Assembly: GCA_007127495.1 (NCBI GenBank)
Contig: SKZG01000267.1
Span: forward strand, 1 to 10,168
DNA: 10,168 nt
Direction of reading: 5' to 3'
Source of the DNA: Planctomycetales bacterium
Lineage (GTDB): Bacteria; Planctomycetota; Planctomycetia; Pirellulales; Thermoguttaceae
Of this stretch, positions 1-7,205 are shown piece by piece. Under the pieces are notes generated by a model. The model saw only the letters and a program-made list of their open reading frames with translations, was not told the DNA's origin and ran no database searches. Numbering within the stretch: the first letter of the stretch is position 1; each line of letters begins with the position of its first letter. The position numbers were made by a program, and so were the translations under genes.

Positions 1-2
1 AG

Positions 3-440
3 GTCCGCGCGCGAATCCTTGCCCATGCGGCATTTTTCGTCGCGAACGGGTCCGTGGAGGCCACTTGGCGAACGTATCGCGGGCACCGGCTCGGCCCCTA
101 TTTTCGCGTGCGTTGCCGGCAGCGCAGCGGGCGGCGCGCCGTCGGCACCGGGGCCGCGCCCCGACCGGCGTCGATCTACCTCGGCCGCAGCCCCGAGCTG
201 GCGGCTCGGGTTGGCGAGCTGCTGGACGATTTGCAGCAGCACACCCGCTGCAAGCGCCGCTGCGAGGAAATGCGCCGCCAGGTCCGCCGCAGCCTGACTG
301 GCGCGAAGCAGGAACTCCGCCGGCTCTTGGCCGCGCGCGGCACCGTGCAGAAATGGTTCGAACGCAGCCCCGGAGCTTCCGGAAAGAAGAGCGGACGCGC
401 CAGGGGCACGGATCCATCGCCGCCCGCAATTGGCCGGTGA
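3..440 (+). CDS. Small hypothetical protein, 5' end outside window
   Basis: The frame is open from the left edge to a TGA at 438-440, so the true start may lie upstream; a GTG at 54 is the first start-like codon that would leave a conserved-looking block (GSVEATWRTYRGHRLGPYF begins just before it). The visible protein is basic and Arg-rich. Its first half has the pattern Gly-Ser-Val, then Trp-Arg, then GPYF, then an IYLG strand followed by a helix (roughly residues 40-70 after the GTG). This resembles small DUF6788-like proteins whose members read 'GS...GPYY...R...YLG'; I make that link from memory and am unsure of it. The second half contains a Cys/Arg-rich helical stretch and a disordered Gly/Ser/Lys tail. 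The function is unknown. It lies upstream of the Lys/Arg-rich gene at 597, with a gap of about 155 bases, and is probably not part of the leuA unit. Confidence 0.55.
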   Translation, partial: VRARILAHAAFFVANGSVEATWRTYRGHRLGPYFRVRCRQRSGRRAVGTGAAPRPASIYLGRSPELAARVGELLDDLQQHTRCKRRCEEMRRQVRRSLTGAKQELRRLLAARGTVQKWFERSPGASGKKSGRARGTDPSPPAIGR

Positions 441-517
441 ATCCCGCGTAGCACGCACGACCCTCACAGGCTCACCAAATTCGCCACACGAATCGCGTTT
501 CCTGAATGGTTTTTTCG

Positions 518-545
518 TTGCTATTCGGCAACGGTGGTGTATCTT
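518..545 (+). promoter_or_regulatory. Candidate sigma70-like promoter for the gene at 597
   Basis: TTGCTA at 518-523 and TATCTT at 540-545 are separated by 16 bases in a locally AT-richer stretch. Each hexamer departs from consensus, so this is only a weak candidate. Transcription would begin around 552, leaving a 5' UTR of about 45 bases before the GTG at 597. Confidence 0.3.
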
Positions 546-596
546 TTCTACATTAACACACCGCTTGCCGATCCTCGGAAAAAAAGGAGCCTTAAC

Positions 597-1106
597 GTGG
601 CGACAGCAAAAAAGGCGACCACCAGAACAAACAAGCCCCAAAAGACCGCTCGTTCCGAAACGAAGACGTTGAAAGGTGCATCGAGGAAGACGTCCCGACA
701 GCCCAAAGCCGCTACAAATACGGCCGAGAAGCCCGATAGCCCCAAGAAAACGGCTACGATTGACCAGCGTCGTGGGAACGACCGGCGAAGTCGTGCCGAT
801 AGGCGTCAAAAGGCTGAGCCGGTTGCCGTGGAACGTCGCTCGGTCGAGCGACGTAAGAAAGTCAACCGCCGTAGGCAAATCGACCCAACCACCTGCGAGA
901 GGGATTATACCGTGGAGGAAGTCGAGTTCATGAATGCCTTGGACGACTACAAGCGGACCAGTGGCAGGATGTTCCCGACGTGCAGTGAGGTGCTTGAGGT
1001 GCTTCGCGGATTAGGATACACGAAGCGAACCGACGAGCAGTCGGCACCCGCCGCCGACGACAAAGCGACCACCCCCGCTTCCTCGGGTGCGCTCTCTGGG
1101 GATTGA
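597..1106 (+). CDS. Lys/Arg-rich hypothetical protein with conserved C-terminal block
   Basis: A GTG start at 597 is chosen because AAGGAG (584-589) sits 7 bases upstream, the best ribosome site in this area; the frame stays open further upstream but has no such signal. The 169-aa product falls into three parts. Residues 1-52 are Lys/Thr/Ala/Ser-rich and resemble the disordered tails of histone H1-like bacterial proteins. Residues 55-93 contain repeated Arg pairs ([25 protein letters not shown]). Residues 104-142 form an acidic/hydrophobic predicted helical block ([17 protein letters not shown], then [20 protein letters not shown]). The last block looks like a small folded domain of a type I associate with planctomycete hypothetical proteins. 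The basic tail suggests nucleic-acid binding, but this is inference from composition only. No signal peptide or membrane segment is seen. Its TGA stop (1104-1106) lies inside the -35 box of the leu leader promoter. Confidence 0.75.
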   Translation: MATAKKATTRTNKPQKTARSETKTLKGASRKTSRQPKAATNTAEKPDSPKKTATIDQRRGNDRRSRADRRQKAEPVAVERRSVERRKKVNRRRQIDPTTCERDYTVEEVEFMNALDDYKRTSGRMFPTCSEVLEVLRGLGYTKRTDEQSAPAADDKATTPASSGALSGD

Positions 1107-1131
1107 CTCCCGGAAATTGAACGGGTATATT
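1103..1131 (+). promoter_or_regulatory. Sigma70-like promoter of the leuA leader
   Basis: TTGACT (1103-1108) and TATATT (1126-1131) each match the consensus at 5 of 6 positions and are spaced by exactly 17 bases. The -35 box overlaps the TGA stop codon of the preceding gene. Counting the end of the -10 box as -7 puts +1 on A1138, which is the A of the leader-peptide ATG. The transcript would therefore be leaderless. The promoter call rests on sequence only; the start point is inferred. Confidence 0.65.
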
Positions 1132-1137
1132 AGAGGT

Positions 1138-1185
1138 ATGACCTTCGCGAACCTTTTAGCCTTGTTATTACTTGGTCCGGCCTGA
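1138..1185 (+). CDS. leuL: Leu-rich attenuator leader peptide upstream of leuA
   Basis: This 15-codon frame reads MTFANLLALLLLGPA and then TGA. Six of its 15 residues are leucine, clustered at codons 6, 7 and 9-12 (1153-1158 and 1162-1173). The codons are CTT, TTA, TTG, TTA, TTA and CTT; none is CTG or CTC, which dominate in the surrounding genes. Such rare-codon runs are typical of attenuator peptides because they make ribosome stalling sensitive to charged tRNA-Leu. The peptide is followed by two competing hairpins and a terminator just before leuA. There is no usable Shine-Dalgarno site (AGAGG ends one base before the ATG), which agrees with translation from a leaderless RNA. The stop codon lies 4 bases upstream of the antiterminator arm at 1190, so a ribosome that reaches it would cover that arm. 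The peptide itself is expected to have no function. The gene symbol is used by analogy with enteric leuL. Confidence 0.85.
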   Translation: MTFANLLALLLLGPA

Positions 1186-1189
1186 ACGG

Positions 1190-1244
1190 CCTGGGGTTCG
1201 TCGATTACGTTTACTTAACCGACCAAGCGAACCAGAACCCCAGG
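1190..1244 (+). promoter_or_regulatory. Antiterminator hairpin of the leu attenuator
   Basis: CCTGGGGTTC (1190-1199) is perfectly complementary to GAACCCCAGG (1235-1244): ten base pairs around a 35-base loop. The right arm is also the left arm of the terminator at 1234-1265, so only one of the two structures can form. Segment 1190-1201 can alternatively pair with 1147-1155 inside the leader coding sequence (GCGAACCTT with GGGGTTCGT, 6 Watson-Crick and 3 G-U pairs), a plausible protector helix when the leader is not translated. A short GGCC/GGCC hairpin (1179-1182 with 1188-1191, loop holding the leader stop codon) could serve as a pause site. Known attenuator logic: a ribosome stalled on the Leu codons leaves 1190-1199 free to form the antiterminator and let transcription reach leuA. 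Confidence 0.8.
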
Positions 1245-1269
1245 GCCCGAAGGTCCTGGGGTTTTTTTT
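1234..1269 (+). terminator. Intrinsic terminator (attenuator) ahead of leuA
   Basis: AACCCCAGG (1236-1244) pairs perfectly with CCTGGGGTT (1255-1263). The stem continues inward through a G-U pair and two C-G pairs to a CGAA tetraloop (1248-1251), and outward by G1235-U1264 and A1234-U1265. It is followed immediately by an unbroken T run (1262-1269). This is a textbook rho-independent terminator, but it lies 27 bases before the leuA start codon rather than after a gene. That position marks it as a conditional terminator. Confidence 0.9.
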
Positions 1270-1296
1270 GGTAAAGGACTTTACGAGAGCGAAGCC

Positions 1297-2865
<1,569 letters not shown>

Positions 2866-2871
<6 letters not shown>

Positions 2872-3078
2872 GAGGCTCTTCCGTTTCCAGGTGCAGGCCG
2901 CTTTAATGTAGTAGGCACACGCCGTTGTGCCGTTCGCGAATTACGGCACACGGCGTATGCCTACTACACTGCAACTGGCCAAGTTATTTCTGAGCGCGCC
3001 CTAATGTAGTAGGCACACGCCGTTGTGCCGGCTCCGGGAAAGGCCGTCTGCACCGAGCAACGGAAGAGCCTTGTAAGA
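2866..3078. mobile_element. 197-bp MITE-like element with ISL3-type ends, flanked by 8-bp target duplication
   Basis: The element proper is 2874-3070. Its ends are GGCTCTTCCGTT (2874-2885) and the exact inverse AACGGAAGAGCC (3059-3070). Allowing mismatches, the inverted repeats extend to about 23 bp, with a shared GGTGCAG block at 2890-2896 and its complement at 3048-3054. A perfect direct repeat TTGTAAGA directly abuts both ends (2866-2873 and 3071-3078), as expected of an 8-bp target-site duplication. From memory, ISL3-family elements such as IS31831 and IS1207 of corynebacteria end in GGCTCTTCCGTT and make 8-bp duplications; this should be checked. No transposase frame fits inside, so it would need a helper in trans. 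The insertion took place in the leuA stop codon region, and the duplicated copy keeps the TAA intact. Confidence 0.75.
2904..3030. repeat. Three copies of a planctomycete-type palindromic repeat (A forward, A' inverted, B forward)
   Basis: Copy A (2904-2932) and copy B (3002-3030) are identical over 29 bases and contain TGTAGTAGGCACACGCCG. Copy A' (2944-2968) is their inverse with one substitution and one missing T. A and A' can form a long hairpin with an 11-base loop; A' and B can form an alternative one. The repeats lie inside the 197-bp element. A related fragment, CGGCACACGGCGCGTGCC, occurs at 9511-9528. The hairpins could contribute to ending leuA transcription, but no T run follows them. 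Confidence 0.85.
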
Positions 3079-3102
3079 TGGTAGACCTGCCGGAATCATA
3101 AA

Positions 3103-3185
3103 GGCCGAGTGGCGGAATGGCAGACGCTGGGGACTTAAAATCCCCTGGGGGTTACCCCGTGCGGGTTCGAGTCCCGCCTCGGCTA
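3103..3185 (+). tRNA. tRNA-Leu(UAA)
   Basis: This 83-base gene folds as a class II tRNA. The acceptor arms are 3103-3109 and 3178-3184, with a G-U pair at the 1-72 position and discriminator A3185. The anticodon stem is GGGGA/TCCCC (3129-3133 and 3141-3145) around the loop CTTAAAA, giving anticodon TAA at 3136-3138. A long variable arm follows (GGGGG, TTA, CCCCG). The T arm is GCGGG, TTCGAGT, CCCGC. CCA is not encoded. This tRNA reads UUA (and by wobble UUG), the codons that make up four of the six leucines in the leuA leader. Confidence 0.95.
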
Positions 3186-3327
3186 CTTCGATGTTGTAAT
3201 TTCCGGAGGTTTCATCAGCAAGGTGCAGTGTGCCAGTGGCGCCCTCCGCACTGCGTTGCAAAATCGGCGTCTCAAACAGTCTGAGCCTTAGCATGAGAGG
3301 CATTCGGCGAGCCCGCCCTTAGGCCCG

Positions 3328-5118
3328 TCACGCGTAGCGGGAGAGGTCGGGCTTGAGGTCTTCGCCGAGCAGCTCGTTTTCGGGCAGGGCGTCGTGGTCG
3401 GGGTCAAACCACTCCGGTTTGAAGTCGACCCGCATTCCCTCCTCGGCCGCTTTGTTGGTCGTCAGGGCGATGACGGCGTCGCCGAGGGCCACCTTCGGAT
3501 TGCACCGCGGCTGGACCTCGGGGTCGGAGGCGTCGGGGTTCTGCCGGACGCACCACGCCCAGTGCTCGATCTGCGCCCGGTAGCCGCGGTCGGCGTGCTT
3601 GGTGGCCATCCGGCCGACGGCGGCCGATTCCCAGTCGCCATCGTCGTAGGCCTGCAAAACCGGCCCGCCCTTCGCCCGGCCGAACACCACCCTCGTCTTG
3701 GCGCTGGTGGCCGCAGTGCGCCATAGCAAAGCTTCCATTTCCGTGAGAAGCTGCAGCGTGCCCTCGGTGCCCAGCACGGTTTCGCCGTAGCCGCCGTACC
3801 CGTTCCCGTTGATCGAGGCGTATTGCACGCCTACCCGGTTCGCCTTGGCGACCGGATCGTCGGCATCGTAGCCGGGCGCGGGGTACTCGAACAGGCAGTA
3901 GACGTGGCAGTCGACGTCGCGGTCGGGCGGGAACAGCGGGCGGTTGCTGGCCGCGCCGACGCTTAGCGGGTATTGCTTTTCGCCGGCATGGGCCGCGGCG
4001 ACGAAGATACTCGCGGCGTCGAGCTGGTGGCTGCCCAACTCGGCCATGAGCCCGCCGCCGGTGCGGTCCCACAGCCGCCAGCGGATCAGTTCTTCCACGG
4101 CGGGGCAGTGGTAGAGGACGTTGCCGTCGGCGTCGCGGATCGAGTGGTCGATGTACCCGTACTTGGAGGCCGCTTCGGCGATGGCCTCGTCGGCAACCTG
4201 GGCCTTCTTCTGGGCGACCATTCGGGCCCATCGCTCGATTTCGGTCTTGTTGTTGCTGCGTTCGGCGGCTTCCAATCGACGCTGCCAGCTTGCCAGCTCG
4301 CTTTCCAGCCGTCCGGCCATATCGTCGTCGGGCTTCGCCGCGCGCGGCATGGGCATGCGCCAGCTATCGTTGCCCGGCAGGTTGCCCCGGTGCCACTGGG
4401 CCCGAATGTAGTGCAGGTCGCCGAGGGTGCCCCGGCGAATCAGGTCGACCGCGTTGGCGTACAGGATGTTGTAGTGCCGCTGGTGGCCGGTGGCCAGGTG
4501 CTTGCCGAACTGCGCGGCGGCGCGGGCCATTTCCTTGCACTCGCGCACGCTGTGGCCCATGAGCTTTTCGGTGAGCACGTGCAGGCCGGCCTTCATGGCG
4601 GCGACCGTGGCGGCGGCGTGCAGGTGCAGCGGCAGCGCGATGATGACCGCTTCGAGGTCGTCCTCTTCGGCATTGGCGAGCAGATCCTCGTACGGGCCGT
4701 ACACCTTGACGTTTTCGCGGGCTTCCTCCTCGGTGGCCCAGCCGTACACCTTCATCAGCCCGGGGCGCACCTCCAAGGCTGCCTCGCTGTACACGTCGCC
4801 GTGGAAGGCGCGGTGCTGGTTGTAGGGGCGGATATCGGCGATGGCCTTTACCTGGACGAACGCCGGGTTGATCGCGCCCATCAGCACGCTGCCCTGGTCG
4901 CCCGTGCCGATCACTCCCACGCGCAACGGCTCGGCAAGGGTGGGCTCGTAGCCGAAATAGGCGTGGCCGGGCAGGCCACCCACCGCTAGGCCGTCCTCGA
5001 TGCGGGCCAGGAGGAACTCACGCTGGCTGGCGGAGCCGCCGGGGCCCCGCGCATCGCTGCCAATCGCGGCGAAGAAGTTCTCCCTGCCAACGGCCAAGTC
5101 CTCGGGCTTCAGATGCAT
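3328..5118 (-). CDS. Gfo/Idh/MocA-type oxidoreductase, long form, degenerate Tat signal
   Basis: A predicted NAD(P)-dependent sugar or polyol dehydrogenase of 596 aa; family members are usually 330-450 aa. The Rossmann motif VGVIGTGDQG lies at residues 67-76. The usual EKP catalytic-lysine motif appears as EKL at 184-186 (HVLTEKLMGHSV). TGGGLMAELGSHQLD at 353-367 supplies the conserved His364 and Asp367. Residues about 260-325 form a charged, probably coiled-coil insertion rich in Glu, Arg, Lys and Ala. The N terminus matches the Tat-signal region of the neighbour at 5368-7131, but the arginine pair is replaced (SQREFLLAR at about 31-39), so export by Tat is doubtful. The ATG at 5118 has GGAG about 10 bases upstream. 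The protein is highly similar to that neighbour over nearly its whole length and is likely a tandem duplicate. The substrate cannot be told from sequence. Confidence 0.9.
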   Translation of the reverse strand: MHLKPEDLAVGRENFFAAIGSDARGPGGSASQREFLLARIEDGLAVGGLPGHAYFGYEPTLAEPLRVGVIGTGDQGSVLMGAINPAFVQVKAIADIRPYNQHRAFHGDVYSEAALEVRPGLMKVYGWATEEEARENVKVYGPYEDLLANAEEDDLEAVIIALPLHLHAAATVAAMKAGLHVLTEKLMGHSVRECKEMARAAAQFGKHLATGHQRHYNILYANAVDLIRRGTLGDLHYIRAQWHRGNLPGNDSWRMPMPRAAKPDDDMAGRLESELASWQRRLEAAERSNNKTEIERWARMVAQKKAQVADEAIAEAASKYGYIDHSIRDADGNVLYHCPAVEELIRWRLWDRTGGGLMAELGSHQLDAASIFVAAAHAGEKQYPLSVGAASNRPLFPPDRDVDCHVYCLFEYPAPGYDADDPVAKANRVGVQYASINGNGYGGYGETVLGTEGTLQLLTEMEALLWRTAATSAKTRVVFGRAKGGPVLQAYDDGDWESAAVGRMATKHADRGYRAQIEHWAWCVRQNPDASDPEVQPRCNPKVALGDAVIALTTNKAAEEGMRVDFKPEWFDPDHDALPENELLGEDLKPDLSRYA

Positions 5119-5195
5119 GGTAGTCTCTCTCCGAAAAAATGCTCTACTAAGGCGCCGTGACGCAATATACTTGCCGCGTGCCGATTCTGCGCTTT

Positions 5196-5251
5196 TGTAG
5201 GATGGACATTCTTGTCCGTCTTCGCTTGGACGGGCTCGAAGCCCATCCTAC
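5196..5251. repeat. Palindromic intergenic repeat, copy 1
   Basis: TGTAGGATGG at the left end is mirrored by CCATCCTAC at the right end (to 5251). Inside are two small hairpins: GGACATTCTTGTCC and GGGCTCGAAGCCC. An outer pair TGCGC (5188-5192) and GCGCA (5258-5262) extends the symmetry. The repeat lies upstream of the oxidoreductase gene at 3328-5118 and shares its pattern with copy 2 at 5299-5354. Confidence 0.75.
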
Positions 5252-5298
5252 GGAAATGCGCAGTTTTAAGCCGCGGCGAGTATAACATGATCGGATTT

Positions 5299-5354
5299 GC
5301 AGGATGGACATTTGTGTCCGACGCGGTTTCGACGGGCTAAAAAGCCCATCCTAC
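5299..5354. repeat. Palindromic intergenic repeat, copy 2
   Basis: CAGGATGGACAT at the left and GCCCATCCTAC at the right enclose ACGGGCTAAAAAGCCC, the same order of blocks as copy 1: terminal GGATGG/CCATCC, a GGACA...TGTCC hairpin, and a GGGCT...AGCCC hairpin. Both copies are 56 bases long. It lies just after the stop codon of the oxidoreductase at 5368-7131 and may act as a weak terminator or RNA-stabilising hairpin, though no T run follows on the minus strand. Confidence 0.75.
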
Positions 5355-5367
5355 CCACACTCCAAGG

Positions 5368-7131
5368 TTACAGCTTGTAAATATCGCGCGTTGTATCGGG
5401 CTTCACACCTTCAGGCGTGGCGTCGTGTTCCGGATCGAACCATTCGGGCTGGAACCCGATCCGCTTGTCTTGCTGCATTGCAATGTTGGTCGTCAGGGTG
5501 ATGACGGCGTCGCCAAGGGCGACCTCGGGATGGCAGCGGGGCTGGTTCTCCGGCGAGGGGTTGCGGATGCACCAAGCCCAGTGCTCGCCCTGCTCCTTAT
5601 AGCCTCGGCTGACCTGCATGGCCGGTCCCGCCGCCTCGGCCTCCTGCTGCATTCCGGGCGAGGCCTGGGTGTCGAGCGTCGGCGCGGCCTGGACGGTCAT
5701 CCGGCTTGCCCGGGCGCCCGTTTGTAGCAGGACGGCCTCCTGCTCTCGCTCGAGGATGAGGGTGCCGTCGGTGCCGAACGCGATTTCGCCATAGCCCTCG
5801 AAGCCGTTCCCGTTGATCGATGCGTACTGCATGCCGACCTTCTTGCGCCGGCCCACCTTATCGTTCGGGTCGTAGCCGGGCGCGGGGAATTCGATAATGC
5901 AATAGACGTGGCAATCGGCCTCGCGGTCGGGGCCGAAGACGGGCCGATTCCCGGCCGCCACGACGTTCAGCGGCATTTGCTTCTTGCCGCCGTGCGTGGC
6001 GGCCATGAAGATGGCGGCTGCGTCGAGTTGGTGGCTTCCCAGTTCGGCCATGAGTCCGCCGCCGGTCCGCTCCCACAGCCGCCAGCGGATGAGTTCCTCA
6101 ATGGCCGGCCGCTCATACACTTGCCCGCCCGGGAACTCGAACCGCTCGGCCCGGTAGCCGTACTTTTCGGCGAGGCGCTTGCCGTCGTCGTCCTTCTCGT
6201 GCAGAACGGCGTCAGCCAGTTGGGCTTCGAGTTGCGCCACGCGGCGGCGCCACTCGTCGATTTCGCGTCCGCGGGCGGCGTCGAGGCGGGCGCGCCAGCT
6301 TCGAAGCTGGTTGGCCAGTTGCTTCGCGTCGGGGGCGTCGGGTTTGACCTCCGGCGGTAGGGGCTGCTGCCAGCTATCCATGCCCGGTAGGTTGCCCCGG
6401 TGCCACTGCGCGCGAATGTAGTGCAAGTCGCCCAATAGGCCCCGCCTGATCTGGTCGACCGCGTTGTCGTACAGGATGTTGTAGTGCCGCTGGTGGCCCG
6501 TGGCGAGGTATTTGCGGGTTTCCTTGGCCACGCGAGCCATCTCCTTGCACTCGTGAACGCTGTGGCCCATGAGCTTTTCACAGAGCACGTGCAGGCCGGC
6601 CCGCATCGCGCAAATCGACGCCTCGGCGTGCAGGTGCAGGGGCAGCGCGACGATGACCGCTTCGAGGCCGTCGCGCCGGGCGTTGCGAATGAGGTCCTGC
6701 CAGGGGCCGTACACCTTGACATGCTTTCGGGCTTCGTCCTCGGTGCGCCAGCCGAACGTCGAAAGCAGCCCGGGGCGGGCCTCGAGCGCGGCCTCGCTGT
6801 ACACGTCGCCGTGGAACGCGCGGTGGATGCTGTACGGCCGGATGTCGGCGATCGACTTCACCTCCATGTAGTCGGGATTGATCGCGCCGATGAGCACGTT
6901 TCCTTCGTCGCCGGTGCCGATGACGCCCACCCGCACCGGGTTGGCCACCGAGGCCCCGTAGCCGAAGTAGAACGCGCCCAACCCGCCGGCGGCCACACCG
7001 CCGGCCAACGCGCTTTCCTTGAGGAAATCGCGCCGGTTCACCGTACCGGCCGGGCCGTGGATCGTGCCGTTGATCGCGTCGACAAAGTCGCGCTTTCCCG
7101 CTTCACGTTGTTCAGGGGTTAATTCCATCAT
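5368..7131 (-). CDS. Gfo/Idh/MocA-type oxidoreductase with Tat signal, long form
   Basis: A predicted NAD(P)-dependent oxidoreductase of 587 aa, probably exported folded with its cofactor. The N-terminal region carries VNRRDFLKES (residues 31-40), a good twin-arginine motif, followed by a hydrophobic Ala/Gly stretch (about 41-57). The motif sits unusually far from the start, after a 30-residue extension. The Rossmann motif VGVIGTGDEG is at 68-77, the EKP-type motif reads EKL at 185-187, and GGGLMAELGSHQLD at 357-370 provides His367 and Asp370. Residues about 263-325 are a charged coiled-coil-like insertion. The start has two adjacent ATGs (7131 and 7128) and no clear Shine-Dalgarno site. The DoxX-family gene lies 74 bases upstream on the same strand and the paralogue 249 bases downstream, so these may form one transcription unit. 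Secreted oxidoreductases of this family are expanded in planctomycetes and are often linked to polysaccharide or polyol breakdown; the substrate here is unknown. Confidence 0.92.
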   Translation of the reverse strand: MMELTPEQREAGKRDFVDAINGTIHGPAGTVNRRDFLKESALAGGVAAGGLGAFYFGYGASVANPVRVGVIGTGDEGNVLIGAINPDYMEVKSIADIRPYSIHRAFHGDVYSEAALEARPGLLSTFGWRTEDEARKHVKVYGPWQDLIRNARRDGLEAVIVALPLHLHAEASICAMRAGLHVLCEKLMGHSVHECKEMARVAKETRKYLATGHQRHYNILYDNAVDQIRRGLLGDLHYIRAQWHRGNLPGMDSWQQPLPPEVKPDAPDAKQLANQLRSWRARLDAARGREIDEWRRRVAQLEAQLADAVLHEKDDDGKRLAEKYGYRAERFEFPGGQVYERPAIEELIRWRLWERTGGGLMAELGSHQLDAAAIFMAATHGGKKQMPLNVVAAGNRPVFGPDREADCHVYCIIEFPAPGYDPNDKVGRRKKVGMQYASINGNGFEGYGEIAFGTDGTLILEREQEAVLLQTGARASRMTVQAAPTLDTQASPGMQQEAEAAGPAMQVSRGYKEQGEHWAWCIRNPSPENQPRCHPEVALGDAVITLTTNIAMQQDKRIGFQPEWFDPEHDATPEGVKPDTTRDIYKL

Positions 7132-7139
7132 AGCGTTTG

Positions 7140-7181
7140 CTAGGGGCTAGGGGCGAGGTGTTAGGTGCTAGGTGTTAGGTG
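7140..7181. repeat. Six-unit heptanucleotide tandem repeat
   Basis: The units are CTAGGGG, CTAGGGG, CGAGGTG, TTAGGTG, CTAGGTG and TTAGGTG. They fill most of the gap between the DoxX-family gene and the Tat oxidoreductase, ending 8 bases before the oxidoreductase's ATG on the minus strand. Variable unit sequence with fixed length suggests an old slippage array. No function is evident; copy number could change the spacing just upstream of the start codon. Confidence 0.8.
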
Positions 7182-7205
7182 CTGGTTACGAGCAACCGGG
7201 GAGGA

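Noticed and set aside
1138..1296. T-box or riboswitch upstream of leuA
   Set aside because: No T-box consensus or specifier-loop features are visible, and the Leu-rich leader with overlapping hairpins explains the region fully.
2904..3030. CRISPR array
   Set aside because: There are only two direct copies and one inverted copy, with unequal spacing and strong dyad symmetry through the whole repeat, lying inside an element with transposon-like ends.
3001..3303. Minus-strand frame with GLEPARGNPQG over the tRNA
   Set aside because: It runs antisense across tRNA-Leu; translated antisense tRNAs give this familiar false protein.
3973..4989. Plus-strand open frame of 338 codons opposite the first oxidoreductase
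   Set aside because: It is a Val/Gly/Ala-rich shadow of a gene with clear domain motifs on the other strand.
5164..5169. TATATT on the minus strand as a -10 box for the oxidoreductase at 5118
   Set aside because: No matching -35 hexamer lies at 16-18 bases upstream, so it is too weak to list as a promoter.
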